Shown: piece after piece, positions 15,955 through 24,106 of the stretch
Numbering within the stretch: the first letter of the stretch is position 1
How the letters are laid out: the number at the start of each line of letters is the position of its first letter
Assembly (NCBI RefSeq): GCF_026626335.1
Contig: NZ_JAPNTZ010000020.1
Location: 150,029-214,028 of the forward strand
DNA length: 64,000 nt
Source: Paractinoplanes pyxinae
GTDB lineage: Bacteria > Actinomycetota > Actinomycetes > Mycobacteriales > Micromonosporaceae
Reading direction: 5' to 3'
Program-made: the position numbers and the translations under genes
Notes under the pieces: generated by a model
The model's input: only the letters and a program-made list of their open reading frames with translations
Database searches by the model: none
What the model was told of the DNA's origin: nothing

Positions 15955-17111
15955 CGCGGACCACCGCCGCCGCCCGGGAAGCCGCCGCCCTGGAAGCCGC
16001 CTCCTCCGGGGAAGCCGCCTCGGTTGTTGGTCTGCCCGGTGTTCGTCGCGGTCGCTCGCAGCACGACCCGGTCGCCCGCCTGCAGGCCCGAGGTGATCTG
16101 GGTGGCGCTGTCGCCCTCGAGCCCGATCTCGACCGGCCGCACCTCTTCGGCCGCGCCGTTCAGCACCGTCACCGAGTGCCGGTCGCCGACCGTGGTGATC
16201 GCGGCCGAGCTGACCATCAAGGTGTCGGCGACGCTGCCGGTGGTGACGGCGACGCTCACCGTCTGGCCGGCCTTGGCGCCGGTCGGCAGCTTGTCGAGGG
16301 AGAGCGCTACGCCGTACGTGACTACGTCGTTGGCCGTCGTCGCGGAGGGGTCGATGGCGGTGACTTTGCCCGTGGCCGAGGTGCCGTTGAGCGCGTTCCA
16401 GGTGATGGTGGCCGCCTGCTTCTCTTTGAGCTTGGTCGCGTCGGCCTCGGCGAAGTCGGCGGTGACCTGCATCTTGGTCAGGTCTTGGATCTCCACAAAG
16501 CCCTCTTCGGAGGAGGCGGTGCTGCTGCTGCCGCTCTGACTGGCCTGACTGCCGCCGCCGGATTCCGAGGAACTGCCGAGCGTGCCGTTGACGGCGGTGA
16601 CCGTGCCGGCCATCGGCGCCTTGAGGACGGTGCCGGCGACGGCCGCCTCAGCCTCGTCGACGGCCAGCTGGGCCTTCTCGACCTCGTTCTCGGCTGTCGA
16701 CGTGTCGGCATCGGCGTCCTCGGCCCGGTCGACGGCGTCGCGAGCCGCGTCCAGGTTGGCGCCGGCCGCGTCGAGGGAGCGCTGCGCCTCGGCCGGATCG
16801 ACCTTGGCGAGCACCTGCCCCTTCACCACCTTCTGACCGACCCGTACGGAAATCGAAGTGACCGTCCCGCCCGTCACGAAGCTGGCCGTGGCCGTGCTCG
16901 AGCTCTCGACCGTCCCGTCCGCGGTCACGGTCTTGGTGACGGTGCCCTGCTGGACGGCGACCGTACGGGTGGAGGCGGCCGCGGCCGGGGTGTCGTCGCC
17001 GGTCAGGGTCCGGTAGGCCCAGAAACCTCCGGCCAGCAGGACGACGCCGAGGGCGGTGTTGACCGCCACCGCGGGACGTCGCAGGGTGAGGCGCGCAGGC
17101 ATGCCGGACAC
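15951..17111 (-). CDS. HlyD/MacA-type membrane-fusion adaptor
   Basis: 386 residues. One N-terminal membrane helix ('VNTALGVVLLAGGFWAY'), a split biotinyl-lipoyl domain ('VTSISVRVGQKVVKGQVLAK' and 'VLKAPMAGTVTAVNG'), a helical hairpin between them, beta-barrel and membrane-proximal domains, and a Gly-rich end 'GGFPGGGGFQGGGFPGGGG'. In Gram-positive bacteria such adaptors couple MacB-like permeases to substrate recruitment. It is the first gene of the ABC operon and its stop overlaps the ATPase start. Confidence 0.9.
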   Translation of the reverse strand: MSGMPARLTLRRPAVAVNTALGVVLLAGGFWAYRTLTGDDTPAAAASTRTVAVQQGTVTKTVTADGTVESSSTATASFVTGGTVTSISVRVGQKVVKGQVLAKVDPAEAQRSLDAAGANLDAARDAVDRAEDADADTSTAENEVEKAQLAVDEAEAAVAGTVLKAPMAGTVTAVNGTLGSSSESGGGSQASQSGSSSTASSEEGFVEIQDLTKMQVTADFAEADATKLKEKQAATITWNALNGTSATGKVTAIDPSATTANDVVTYGVALSLDKLPTGAKAGQTVSVAVTTGSVADTLMVSSAAITTVGDRHSVTVLNGAAEEVRPVEIGLEGDSATQITSGLQAGDRVVLRATATNTGQTNNRGGFPGGGGFQGGGFPGGGGGPR

Positions 17112-17159
17112 TGTGGCGGCCGGGGCTCGGAGGAGCTTCGGGGCAACCTCGGAACCAGC

Positions 17160-18665
17160 TCAGAGCGCGACCGGCAGCACCACCCGGAAAGTCGCTCCGC
17201 TGCCCGTGGCCGGGTCGAGCTCGATCCACCCGCCGTGGCCCTGCACGAGCGCGGCGGCGATGGACAGCCCCAGCCCGGAACCGCCGCCCTTGCCGCGGAA
17301 CCGGCTGGAATCGGCGCGGTAGAGCCGTTCGAAGACCCGCGGGGCGTGCTCGGCGGCGATCCCGGGACCGTCGTCGCTCACCTCGAGCACGGCCACCTCG
17401 CCCCCGGCGGCGACGGACACCGGCCCCGAGACGACACTGCCCGGGTTCGGCGACCGGGCGGGCAGCACTCCCACGCGTACGGTGACCCGGGCGTTCTTCG
17501 GCGTGTGCTGGAGCGCGTTCGCCACCAGGTTCGTCGCGACCTGCCGCAACGCGTGCGCGTCGCCCAGCACGGTGGCCGGTTCGAACGTCTCCTCGTCGTC
17601 GCGCAGACCGGCCAACCGCACGATGCGCTCGGGGGCGCGGGCGTGCGCGTCGCTGATGGTGTCGGCCGCGATCTCGAGCAGGTCGACCGGGCCGCGGGCC
17701 AGCGGGCGCTGCTGGTCGAGCCGGGCCAGCATCAGCATGTCCTCGACCAGCACGCTCATCCGGCCCGCCTCCGACTCGATGCGGTCGAGCGCCGGGCCGG
17801 GCGTGACCCCACCCCGCCGGTACAGCTCGGCGAAGCCGCGGATGGAGGTCAGCGGCGTACGCAGCTCGTGCGAGGCATCGGCCAGGAACTGACGCATCCT
17901 GCGCTCGGACGCCGTACGGGCCCCGACCTCGGCCTCGATGCGCCCGAGCATCGAGTTGAGCGCCAGCCCCAGCCGGCCCGGCTCCGTGTGCGGGTCGGTG
18001 TCGGCCACCCGGCCGCTCAGGTTGCCCGCTGAGATGTCCGTGGCCAGGCGTTCCATCGCGTTCAACGGGCGCAGACCGAGCCGTACGACCGAAGCCGCGC
18101 CCAGACCGAGCAGGCCCAGCACCAGCACGCTCACGCCCAGGTCGATCAGCAGCAGCTGGTCGGTCGTCTGGTCCACCTCGGCCAGCGACACCCCGGCCAC
18201 CGTGAAACCGTCGTCGGCCGTGTTGGCGACCGCGATCATGCGCCACTGCGCGCTGCCGTCACTCGCCTCGACCGTGTACGGCTCACCGGTCACCACGTCG
18301 TCCGACACCGGGATCGGCGGGCGCCCGAGATCGGCCGACGAGCTCAGCCCCGGAATCAGCGTCCCGTCCCTCTCGCACCGGTAGATGACCTGGTCCGGGC
18401 CGACCTTCTTCAACGGGTTGGAGTCGTCGGGATGGGCGTAGTGGGAGTAGCGGAGGCCATTGGCCTCCCGCGAGACCGTGTATTCCGGCGGCGGCTTGGA
18501 CAGCATCCGGGACATGCCGCGCAGCTGGTCGTCGATGCGGTCGCCCAGGTAGGAGCGGATCAGCAGCAGCCCGGCGACGTTGGCCGAGATCAGCGCGACC
18601 GCGGCGAGCACGCCCACCACGAGCACGAGGCGGGCGCGCAGGGTCCAGTGGTTCCAGCGGCGCAT
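17160..18665 (-). CDS. Membrane sensor histidine kinase (EnvZ/BaeS type)
   Basis: 501 residues: helix 1 at about 13-34, an extracytoplasmic sensing domain, helix 2 at about 170-195, HAMP, HisKA with phospho-accepting His266 in DASHELRTPL, and HATPase with N-box 'NLVANALQHT', 'DDGPGI' and 'GSGLGLSIA'. All catalytic boxes are present. Its gene starts one base after the response-regulator stop. It sits upstream of the adaptor-ATPase-permease operon, so it probably senses an envelope signal and controls that pump. Confidence 0.94.
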   Translation of the reverse strand: MRRWNHWTLRARLVLVVGVLAAVALISANVAGLLLIRSYLGDRIDDQLRGMSRMLSKPPPEYTVSREANGLRYSHYAHPDDSNPLKKVGPDQVIYRCERDGTLIPGLSSSADLGRPPIPVSDDVVTGEPYTVEASDGSAQWRMIAVANTADDGFTVAGVSLAEVDQTTDQLLLIDLGVSVLVLGLLGLGAASVVRLGLRPLNAMERLATDISAGNLSGRVADTDPHTEPGRLGLALNSMLGRIEAEVGARTASERRMRQFLADASHELRTPLTSIRGFAELYRRGGVTPGPALDRIESEAGRMSVLVEDMLMLARLDQQRPLARGPVDLLEIAADTISDAHARAPERIVRLAGLRDDEETFEPATVLGDAHALRQVATNLVANALQHTPKNARVTVRVGVLPARSPNPGSVVSGPVSVAAGGEVAVLEVSDDGPGIAAEHAPRVFERLYRADSSRFRGKGGGSGLGLSIAAALVQGHGGWIELDPATGSGATFRVVLPVAL

Positions 18666-18666
18666 C

Positions 18667-19383
18667 TCAGTCCTCGCCGCGGGGCAGCCGCAGCGAGTAC
18701 CCGACGCCGCGGACGGTGTGGATCAGCGGCGGGTCCAGCTTGTCGATCTTGCGGCGCAGGTAGTAGACGTACGACTCGACGATCCGCCCGTCGCCGCCGA
18801 AGTCGTACTTCCACACCCGGTCCAGAATCTGCGCCTTGCTGACCACCCGGCCGGCGTTGGTGAGCAGGTATTTGAGCAGGTTGAACTCGGTCGGCGAGAG
18901 GTCGATGACGCGGCCCGAGCGGCGCACCTCGTGCGCGTCCTCGTCCATCTCGAGGTCGGCGTAGCGCAGCACCCCGGCCGCCTCCGGCGCGTCCAGGCCG
19001 GGCTGGGTGCGGCGCAGGATCGCCCGGATCCGCAGCACCACCTCTTCCAGGCTGAACGGCTTGGTGACGTAGTCGTCGGCGCCCGCGGACAGGCCGGAGA
19101 GCCGGTCTTCCAGGGCGTCGCGCGCGGACAGGAACAGCACGGGCACGCGGGAGCCGGAGGCCCGCAGCCGCTTGGCCACGTCGAAGCCGTCCAGGTCGGG
19201 CAGCATGACGTCGAGCACGATCAGGTCGGGCTCGAACTCGGCCGCAGCGAGCAGGGCGCGATGGCCGGAATCGGCCACGCGAACGTCGAACTCGACGAGA
19301 CGCAGGGTGGCGCTGAGCAGCGCGCAGATATTCGGCTCGTCGTCGACGACCAGCACCTTGGCGGTACGAGTTTCGGTCAGCAC
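18667..19383 (-). CDS. OmpR/PhoB-type response regulator
   Basis: 238 residues: receiver domain with acidic pair Asp14-Asp15, phospho-acceptor Asp58 ('LIVLDVMLPD') and the conserved Lys in 'VTKPFS'; then a winged-helix Trans_reg_C domain ('LSPTEFNLLKYLLTNAGRVV', 'VESYVYYLRRKID', 'TVRGVGYSLR'). It forms a two-component pair with the histidine kinase directly downstream and likely regulates the downstream ABC operon and perhaps itself. Confidence 0.95.
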   Translation of the reverse strand: MLTETRTAKVLVVDDEPNICALLSATLRLVEFDVRVADSGHRALLAAAEFEPDLIVLDVMLPDLDGFDVAKRLRASGSRVPVLFLSARDALEDRLSGLSAGADDYVTKPFSLEEVVLRIRAILRRTQPGLDAPEAAGVLRYADLEMDEDAHEVRRSGRVIDLSPTEFNLLKYLLTNAGRVVSKAQILDRVWKYDFGGDGRIVESYVYYLRRKIDKLDPPLIHTVRGVGYSLRLPRGED

Positions 19384-19453
19384 GCCGAAGAACTATCAAC
19401 GCCGCCTAGGAATTGCCTATGAAGTTGCGAGGAGTCAGCTGTATCACTGCCCC

Positions 19454-20812
19454 TCACCAGGATCGGACGACCTCGTCACCCTCCCGCAGACCGCCGGTGA
19501 TCTCGGTGTACTGGTCCCCGCGCAGGCCGATCTTCACTTTCACCTGTACGTCGTTCCGGCGCACGACCCCGTCGGCGCCGGCCACGTCATGGACGGCCGA
19601 ACTGGGCACGCGCAGCACCTCATCCTTAGCGCCGGTGGTGACCCGGACCGAGGCGCTCTGGCCGACCAGCAGCTCCTCGGGCTTCCTGTCGAACGCGAGC
19701 AGAACGCCGTACCGGACCATTGTGCCGTCGCTGGTGCCGACAGGATCGACCTGAACGACGGTGGCCGCCAGTTGCCGATCGCCCAGGGTGGCCACGGCCT
19801 TCTGCCGTACGGCGAGCCGGTCCGCATCGGCCTCGGGGAACTGGGCGCTGACCTGCATGTCGTAGATGTCGGCCAGCGTTATGAAGCTGTTACCAACGCC
19901 GACCTGGCTGCCGACCTTGCCGCCGACGGTGAGGACGCGACCCGCGATCGGCGCCTTGATGGTCGCCCCGGCCAGGGCGTCCTCAGCGTTCTCAAGCGTG
20001 GTGCGAGCCTGGGTGACCCGCTGCTCAGCACTGAGAATCGCGTCGCCGCCGCTACCACCCCGCTCACCCTGCTGCCCGCCGTTAGCGGTGCAGCTCGGGT
20101 TGTTGTCGTCGGCGCCGGTCCGCCCGCTTTCTCCGCCCGGCGCGGCCGTCTTTGTCGGGACCGCATGGTTCGTCGGGGCGGCCGTCCTTGTCGGCGCCGC
20201 TGTCTTCGTGGGCGTAGCTGTTCTGGTGGGCGCTGCCGTCTTGGTTGGCGCGGCTGTCTTGGTAGGCGCGGCTGTCTTGGTAGGCGCGGCTGTCTTGGTA
20301 GGCGCGGCTGTCTCGGTGGGCGCGGCCGTCTTCGTCAGAGCTGCGATGGGCGAGGCCGTCGTTGCAGCCGCCGCGAGCACATCCGAGCCGCAACTCGTGC
20401 CGGCTCCGGCCGACGGGCTCGCGGCCGCAGCGTCCTGAGCCTCGTCCAGAGCGTCTTCCGCATCGTCCAAGGCATCCTGGGCGTCATCCACAGCCTTGGC
20501 CGCATCAGTGTCGTCAACCGCCGCCAGCACCTGCCCGGCCGTAACCACGCTGCCAGCCCGCACGGCGACGCTCTCCACGGTCCCCGCCACCGAGAACCCG
20601 AGGCTGCGAGTCTGCGCCGGCTGCACAGTGCCCGTGGTGGCCACCTCAGTAGTCACCGCACCCTTGTCCACAGCCACCGTCTCCACGGCATCCGGTTTCT
20701 CCCCGGCGTCCGCAGTCAACGCCCGCACCACCCCGAACACCACCAGCGCGAGCACGACCACCACCGCCGCACCCCAGATCCAGCGCCGCCGCCCGGCCAG
20801 TGCTTCACCCAT
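19454..20812 (-). CDS. Second HlyD-type adaptor with hexapeptide repeat tract
   Basis: 452 residues: N-terminal membrane helix ('IWGAAVVVVLALVVFGVVRA'), a biotinyl-lipoyl half ('GTVESVAVRAGSVVTAGQVL'), a helical stretch of 'DDAEDALDEAQD' type, then an inserted tract of eleven six-residue T-K-T-A-A-P units, then 'ATIKAPIAGRVLTVGGKVGS' and barrel domains. There is no ATPase or permease gene directly next to it, unlike the adaptor at 15951-17111; it may share that pump or be transcribed with the two-component genes 70 bases downstream. The tract replaces or extends the usual coiled hairpin. Confidence 0.82.
   Translation of the reverse strand: MGEALAGRRRWIWGAAVVVVLALVVFGVVRALTADAGEKPDAVETVAVDKGAVTTEVATTGTVQPAQTRSLGFSVAGTVESVAVRAGSVVTAGQVLAAVDDTDAAKAVDDAQDALDDAEDALDEAQDAAAASPSAGAGTSCGSDVLAAAATTASPIAALTKTAAPTETAAPTKTAAPTKTAAPTKTAAPTKTAAPTRTATPTKTAAPTRTAAPTNHAVPTKTAAPGGESGRTGADDNNPSCTANGGQQGERGGSGGDAILSAEQRVTQARTTLENAEDALAGATIKAPIAGRVLTVGGKVGSQVGVGNSFITLADIYDMQVSAQFPEADADRLAVRQKAVATLGDRQLAATVVQVDPVGTSDGTMVRYGVLLAFDRKPEELLVGQSASVRVTTGAKDEVLRVPSSAVHDVAGADGVVRRNDVQVKVKIGLRGDQYTEITGGLREGDEVVRSW
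20138..20335 (-). repeat. 18-bp minisatellite coding for T-K-T-A-A-P units
   Basis: Eleven consecutive 18-base units inside the adaptor gene, encoding the hexapeptide T(K/E/R)TAAP with small variants (TNHAVP, TRTATP). At least three central units are near-identical at the DNA level. The frame is kept, so copy-number change would alter protein length only. Confidence 0.85.
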
Positions 20813-21777
20813 GGCGCGAAAGCATCCCGCCCGAGCCTCCCCACCGCCTCCATCCCACCTCGAAGTTCCCTAGGAGCCCACCCCACCGACGGTGACTGCG
20901 CGCCCACCTCTGTGCCGCCGCCAACAGACCGGCCGGATCGCCACTGGAGTGAGCCGATCGCCCAGCTCGCCGGCAGACGGTCGGGCTCACATCGGCAATC
21001 CCCCCAGCCGGCAGCACATGAGGTCGACTTAGGCCCGCACCGGCGACTCCGCAGGATAGAAGCAGGCCACGCCAACAACACCGTTCACGCTAGCAACCAC
21101 CACTCGGCCAGGCTCGCGCCGGCGATCCCGCAGCCACCCAGCACAGGCGATGCCAACAACACCGTTCAGGCCAGCCACCAGCAATCGGACCAAGCCCGCG
21201 CCGACGACCACGCACACCGGCAGCAAAGGCCGCGCGAGGAATCGTTCCCGCCGGACGACAGCACGAGCCGCGCCGCAGCGAGCGAGTAGTGCTGTTCAGG
21301 CCGACCACCAGCAGGTGGCCCCCAAACGACCCGAGTTCGTGCTGGCGATCCCGCAGACCCGCAGCATGCGCGGCGCCGCAGTGAGTGCCAACGAGGCGCG
21401 GTCGTCAACGGGCAAGCCGGTTCTGTGGCAACCGGACGCTGCGGTACGCGGAGTGCAGGCCCTGTGGACAACTCAGCGCACTGAGCTTGACAGCCGCGTA
21501 ACTTCAACGCCCATCGCCCCGAGGAGGGAGGGGGTTAGGGATGGGTCGGCCTGTTGTTCAAGATCGAAACAGCCGAGTGAGAAGCGGATTTGTTGCGCGC
21601 GGGACCCGGTTCCGGAAGACGTAGCCCGGGTGGACGTCATAGCTCGGGACGGCTTGATCTGGGCGGCACAGGCTGGGCACAGGTGCTCCGAGCTGATTCC
21701 GAGGCTGCGTCGATGTGGCGGCGAGGTGCGACGGCTTGGGTGTGGGGCGTCATCCGCAGCCGAGGGAAGAGGGCACC
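20813..21777. other. 965-base intergenic region with degenerate ~80-bp repeats
   Basis: No gene with domain sense or a good ribosome site is seen between the adaptor start and the lipoprotein start. Open frames on both strands run through because of high GC, but codon use is erratic. A tandem repeat of about 80 bp lies at about 21000-21220 (listed separately). The end of the region holds the promoter and ribosome site of the lipoprotein gene. Confidence 0.6.
21000..21230. repeat. Degenerate tandem repeat, period about 80 bp
   Basis: The 17-mer GCCAACAACACCGTTCA occurs at 21071-21087 and 21152-21168 (81 apart). The adjoining element CGCNCCGNCGAYNNCGCA starts at 21036, 21115 and 21197, giving three units. 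Part of the pattern returns at 21294-21364 (GTTCAGG and GGCGATCCCGCAG). Confidence 0.6.
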
Positions 21778-22338
21778 GTGAGCAGAGCCGGTTCGAAGGC
21801 GTATCGCCGGGCGGCGGGGCTGATCGTGGCTTCGGCGGTCGTTGTGTTGAGCGCGGCCTGCGGCGGGAGCTCCGACGCGTCTGAGAGCGGGGACGGCGGT
21901 AGGAACAACGCGTTCGCTGCGTACACCGACTGTCTCAAGCAGAACGGCGTCACGATCACGATGCCGTCGGGTGGGCCTCGGACGCGGCCGTCAGGTGGTC
22001 CTGACGGGGAGGGGTTCCCGTCCGGCATGCCGCGGCCGTCGGGTAGTGCGGGATTCCGGAACGGGGGCGGCTTTCCCGGCGGTGGCAAGCCCGAAGGGGT
22101 CGACGACGCTACCTGGCAGAAGGCGCAGGCGGCGTGCTCGTCGTTGCGGCCGTCCGGGCGGCCGGGTGGCGGCAACGGCAATCGGGGTGACGGGCGGAAC
22201 GCCGCCTACGAGAACTGCCTCAAGGAGAACGGCGTCACCGATCTGTCCAAGGTGAACAGCGACGATGCCGCGGTCAAGAAGGCCGTCGAGACGTGCAAGG
22301 TGCTGCGGCCGTCGGCGAGCGCCACGCCGACCGCGTAG
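21778..22338 (+). CDS. Gly-rich lipoprotein with duplicated CLKxNGV motif
   Basis: 186 residues. Signal peptide 'LIVASAVVVLSAAC' with lipobox Cys, then a mature protein having two related motifs, 'DCLKQNGVTI' and 'NCLKENGVTD', each with a later Cys ('AACSSLRPSG' and 'ETCKVLRPSA'), separated by a Gly/Pro/Ser-rich stretch. This looks like an internal duplication with one Cys pair in each half. GTG 21778 follows AGGGAAGAGGG. Similar lipoproteins commonly neighbour MacB-type ABC systems and two-component genes in actinobacteria; here it lies just beyond such a block and may be a cargo or a sensor partner (inference). Confidence 0.78.
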   Translation: MSRAGSKAYRRAAGLIVASAVVVLSAACGGSSDASESGDGGRNNAFAAYTDCLKQNGVTITMPSGGPRTRPSGGPDGEGFPSGMPRPSGSAGFRNGGGFPGGGKPEGVDDATWQKAQAACSSLRPSGRPGGGNGNRGDGRNAAYENCLKENGVTDLSKVNSDDAAVKKAVETCKVLRPSASATPTA

Positions 22339-22348
22339 ATAGAGCTCC

Positions 22349-22390
22349 GCGTCGGCGTTGCCGCGACCCCCGTGGTGGCAACGCCGGCGC
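22349..22390. terminator. 14-bp hairpin after the lipoprotein gene
   Basis: GCGTCGGCGTTGCC pairs with GGCAACGCCGGCGC over 14 positions (one G-T pair), loop of 14 bases, starting 10 bases after the lipoprotein stop and ahead of the convergent gene at 22502. No T-run. Confidence 0.6.
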
Positions 22391-22501
22391 GGCCCGGATT
22401 CCGTGCCGCCCGTGGGATCGGGCCCCCACGCCTCACGGGCGGCACGGGTCAGCACCCGGAAAGCGGGCCAGCACCCAAGAAATGGGCGCGAGGAAGACAG
22501 C

Positions 22502-22987
22502 TCAGTAGCGACGAGCCTGTTCGTTCAGCTTGGCCCAGCGCCCGGCCCGGTCGCGGCGGCGGCAGGCGACCAGGTGGCCGGCCAGGATGGCGGGCTGGCC
22601 GCCCCGCACGCAGGCGTCGGCGCCGGCCGTCAGCACGCCGGCGACGATTTCGGCCGGGGCCTCCTCGTCGACCAGGGCCACCACCATCGTCCGGGTCGGC
22701 AGGGCGTCTCGGGCCGCTTCGACGTCGCGAACGGTTGCGGCGGCCACCAGGACGATCTCGTCGGGGTTCAGGTCGTCCAGGCTTGCCGCCCGGCGCACTG
22801 TCCAGCCGGGTGGCAGGTGCTGCGGCAGGCCGGCCACCCGGCCCGGGTGGCCCAGGTAGGCCACGACCGGCAGCGGGCCGGCGGCGACGGCGGGCAGGCT
22901 CGCCGGGTTGATCGGGAGGTCGGTCGCGGTGGCGGTGAAGTCGCGGTGACCGGTGTTGCTGTTCAGCGATACGAGCATGCCGCTCAT
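22502..22987 (-). CDS. Receiver-like protein of unknown function
   Basis: 161 residues. The second half, 'DEIVLVAAATVRDVEAARDA', 'MVVALVDEEA' and 'AGADACVRGGQPAILAGHL', has the alternating strand/helix order of a CheY-like fold, with 'GADACV' at the place where receivers have 'GADDYV'. There is no clear acidic pocket or phospho-acceptor Asp, so it would be a pseudo-receiver. The N-terminal half has a further 'VVAYLGHPGR' strand. Start at 22987 or at Met 22978. Role unknown. Confidence 0.6.
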   Translation of the reverse strand: MSGMLVSLNSNTGHRDFTATATDLPINPASLPAVAAGPLPVVAYLGHPGRVAGLPQHLPPGWTVRRAASLDDLNPDEIVLVAAATVRDVEAARDALPTRTMVVALVDEEAPAEIVAGVLTAGADACVRGGQPAILAGHLVACRRRDRAGRWAKLNEQARRY

Positions 22988-23077
22988 CCCCCTTTTCGGC
23001 GGGCTTTCGGTACCCCTTCACCTTTCGCCGACCGCCTGAGCCGCCCATGTGCTCTCGCTGTGGGTTTGTTGTCAGCC

Positions 23078-24073
23078 TTACGCCGACTCCCTGGGAACGA
23101 CGCGCACGATGTCGGCCGCGGGCAGCGTCGGCGCGGCCCGGCCCTGCATCGCGGCCACCACCGTGGCCGCCAGGTGGGCGCCGACGACCGCCTGGTCGGT
23201 GGTCACCGTGGTCAGCGGCGGGTCGGCCAGCCGGGCCGGCACGATGTCGTCGACGCCGATCACCGCCAGGTCGCTGGGCACCACCACGCCGGCCTTGCGG
23301 GCGCCCGCGAGCACGGCCAGTGCCACCTCGTCGTTGTAGGCGCAGATCCCGGTCACCCCGGTCGCCTGCCACCGCCGTACGGCGTCGGAAGCGGCCGACG
23401 GATCGAGCGGGACCGTCAGCCCGACCGGTGTGGGCAGGCGCCGGGCCGCGCACGCGGCACGGACGCCGGCCAGCCGCGGCTCGGCGAAGAACCGCACACG
23501 TGGGTCGTCCGGATACGCGTACCCCAAAGTGGTGTGACCGGCCTGGGCGAGGTGCTCGGCCTGGCGGCGCCCGACCAGCTCTTGCGGAACGGCCAGTTCA
23601 CGCCCCCGGTCGCGGCGGGGCAGGGCCAGCACCAGCGTCACCCCGGCCGAGCGCATGGCGGCCGTCTCGGCGTCGGAGAACCCGGTGTACGCGATGACCG
23701 CGGCCGGTGTGATCGCCTTCCACAGTTCGGCCATCGGGCGGTCCTCCCGGTTGCCCGGGTGCACGACCAGCGTGAGCCCGTGCCGGGCCAGCGCGGCCGA
23801 CAGGTGGCCCAGGTTGGAGCCGACCTCGGGGCCGATCGGCCAGTCGGGCAGCAGGCACAGCACCACGTCGGAGCGGCCGGTGCGCAGGGTGCGGGCGGCC
23901 GCCGACGGCGAGTAGCCGAGCCGGGCGGCGGCTTCGCGGACCCGGTCGCGGGTGCCGGCCGAGATGGTCTGCCGCGGCGTGTCGTTGAGGACGTAGCTGA
24001 CCGTGGCGCGGGAGACTCCGGCCAGGCGGGCGACGTCCGCGCTGGTGACTCGCTTGGTGGTTGAGTCGGCCAT
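23078..24073 (-). CDS. LacI-family transcriptional repressor
   Basis: 331 residues. Helix-turn-helix 'TSADVARLAGVSRATVSYVL' followed by the hinge 'RLGYSPSAAARTLRTG', then a periplasmic-binding-protein-like sugar domain ('VTGICAYNDEVALAVLAGAR', 'LAVIGVDDI'). It is divergent from a GH3 beta-glucosidase across 33 bases that hold a perfect 12-base palindrome. It most likely represses that gene and itself until a sugar such as a beta-glucoside product binds. Confidence 0.94.
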   Translation of the reverse strand: MADSTTKRVTSADVARLAGVSRATVSYVLNDTPRQTISAGTRDRVREAAARLGYSPSAAARTLRTGRSDVVLCLLPDWPIGPEVGSNLGHLSAALARHGLTLVVHPGNREDRPMAELWKAITPAAVIAYTGFSDAETAAMRSAGVTLVLALPRRDRGRELAVPQELVGRRQAEHLAQAGHTTLGYAYPDDPRVRFFAEPRLAGVRAACAARRLPTPVGLTVPLDPSAASDAVRRWQATGVTGICAYNDEVALAVLAGARKAGVVVPSDLAVIGVDDIVPARLADPPLTTVTTDQAVVGAHLAATVVAAMQGRAAPTLPAADIVRVVPRESA

Positions 24074-24084
24074 GACATACGAAC

Positions 24085-24096
24085 TTACACGTGTAA
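24085..24096. promoter_or_regulatory. LacI-type operator TTACACGTGTAA
   Basis: A perfect 12-base palindrome with a central CG, the hallmark of LacI/GalR operators, centred between the divergent starts at 24073 and 24107. It is so close to both starts that repressor binding would block both promoters. Confidence 0.75.
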
Positions 24097-24106
24097 CCAT
24101 GGGGTC

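Noticed and set aside
19172..21289. 705-codon plus-strand frame
   Set aside because: Shadow of the response regulator and adaptor genes on the opposite strand; no domain sense.
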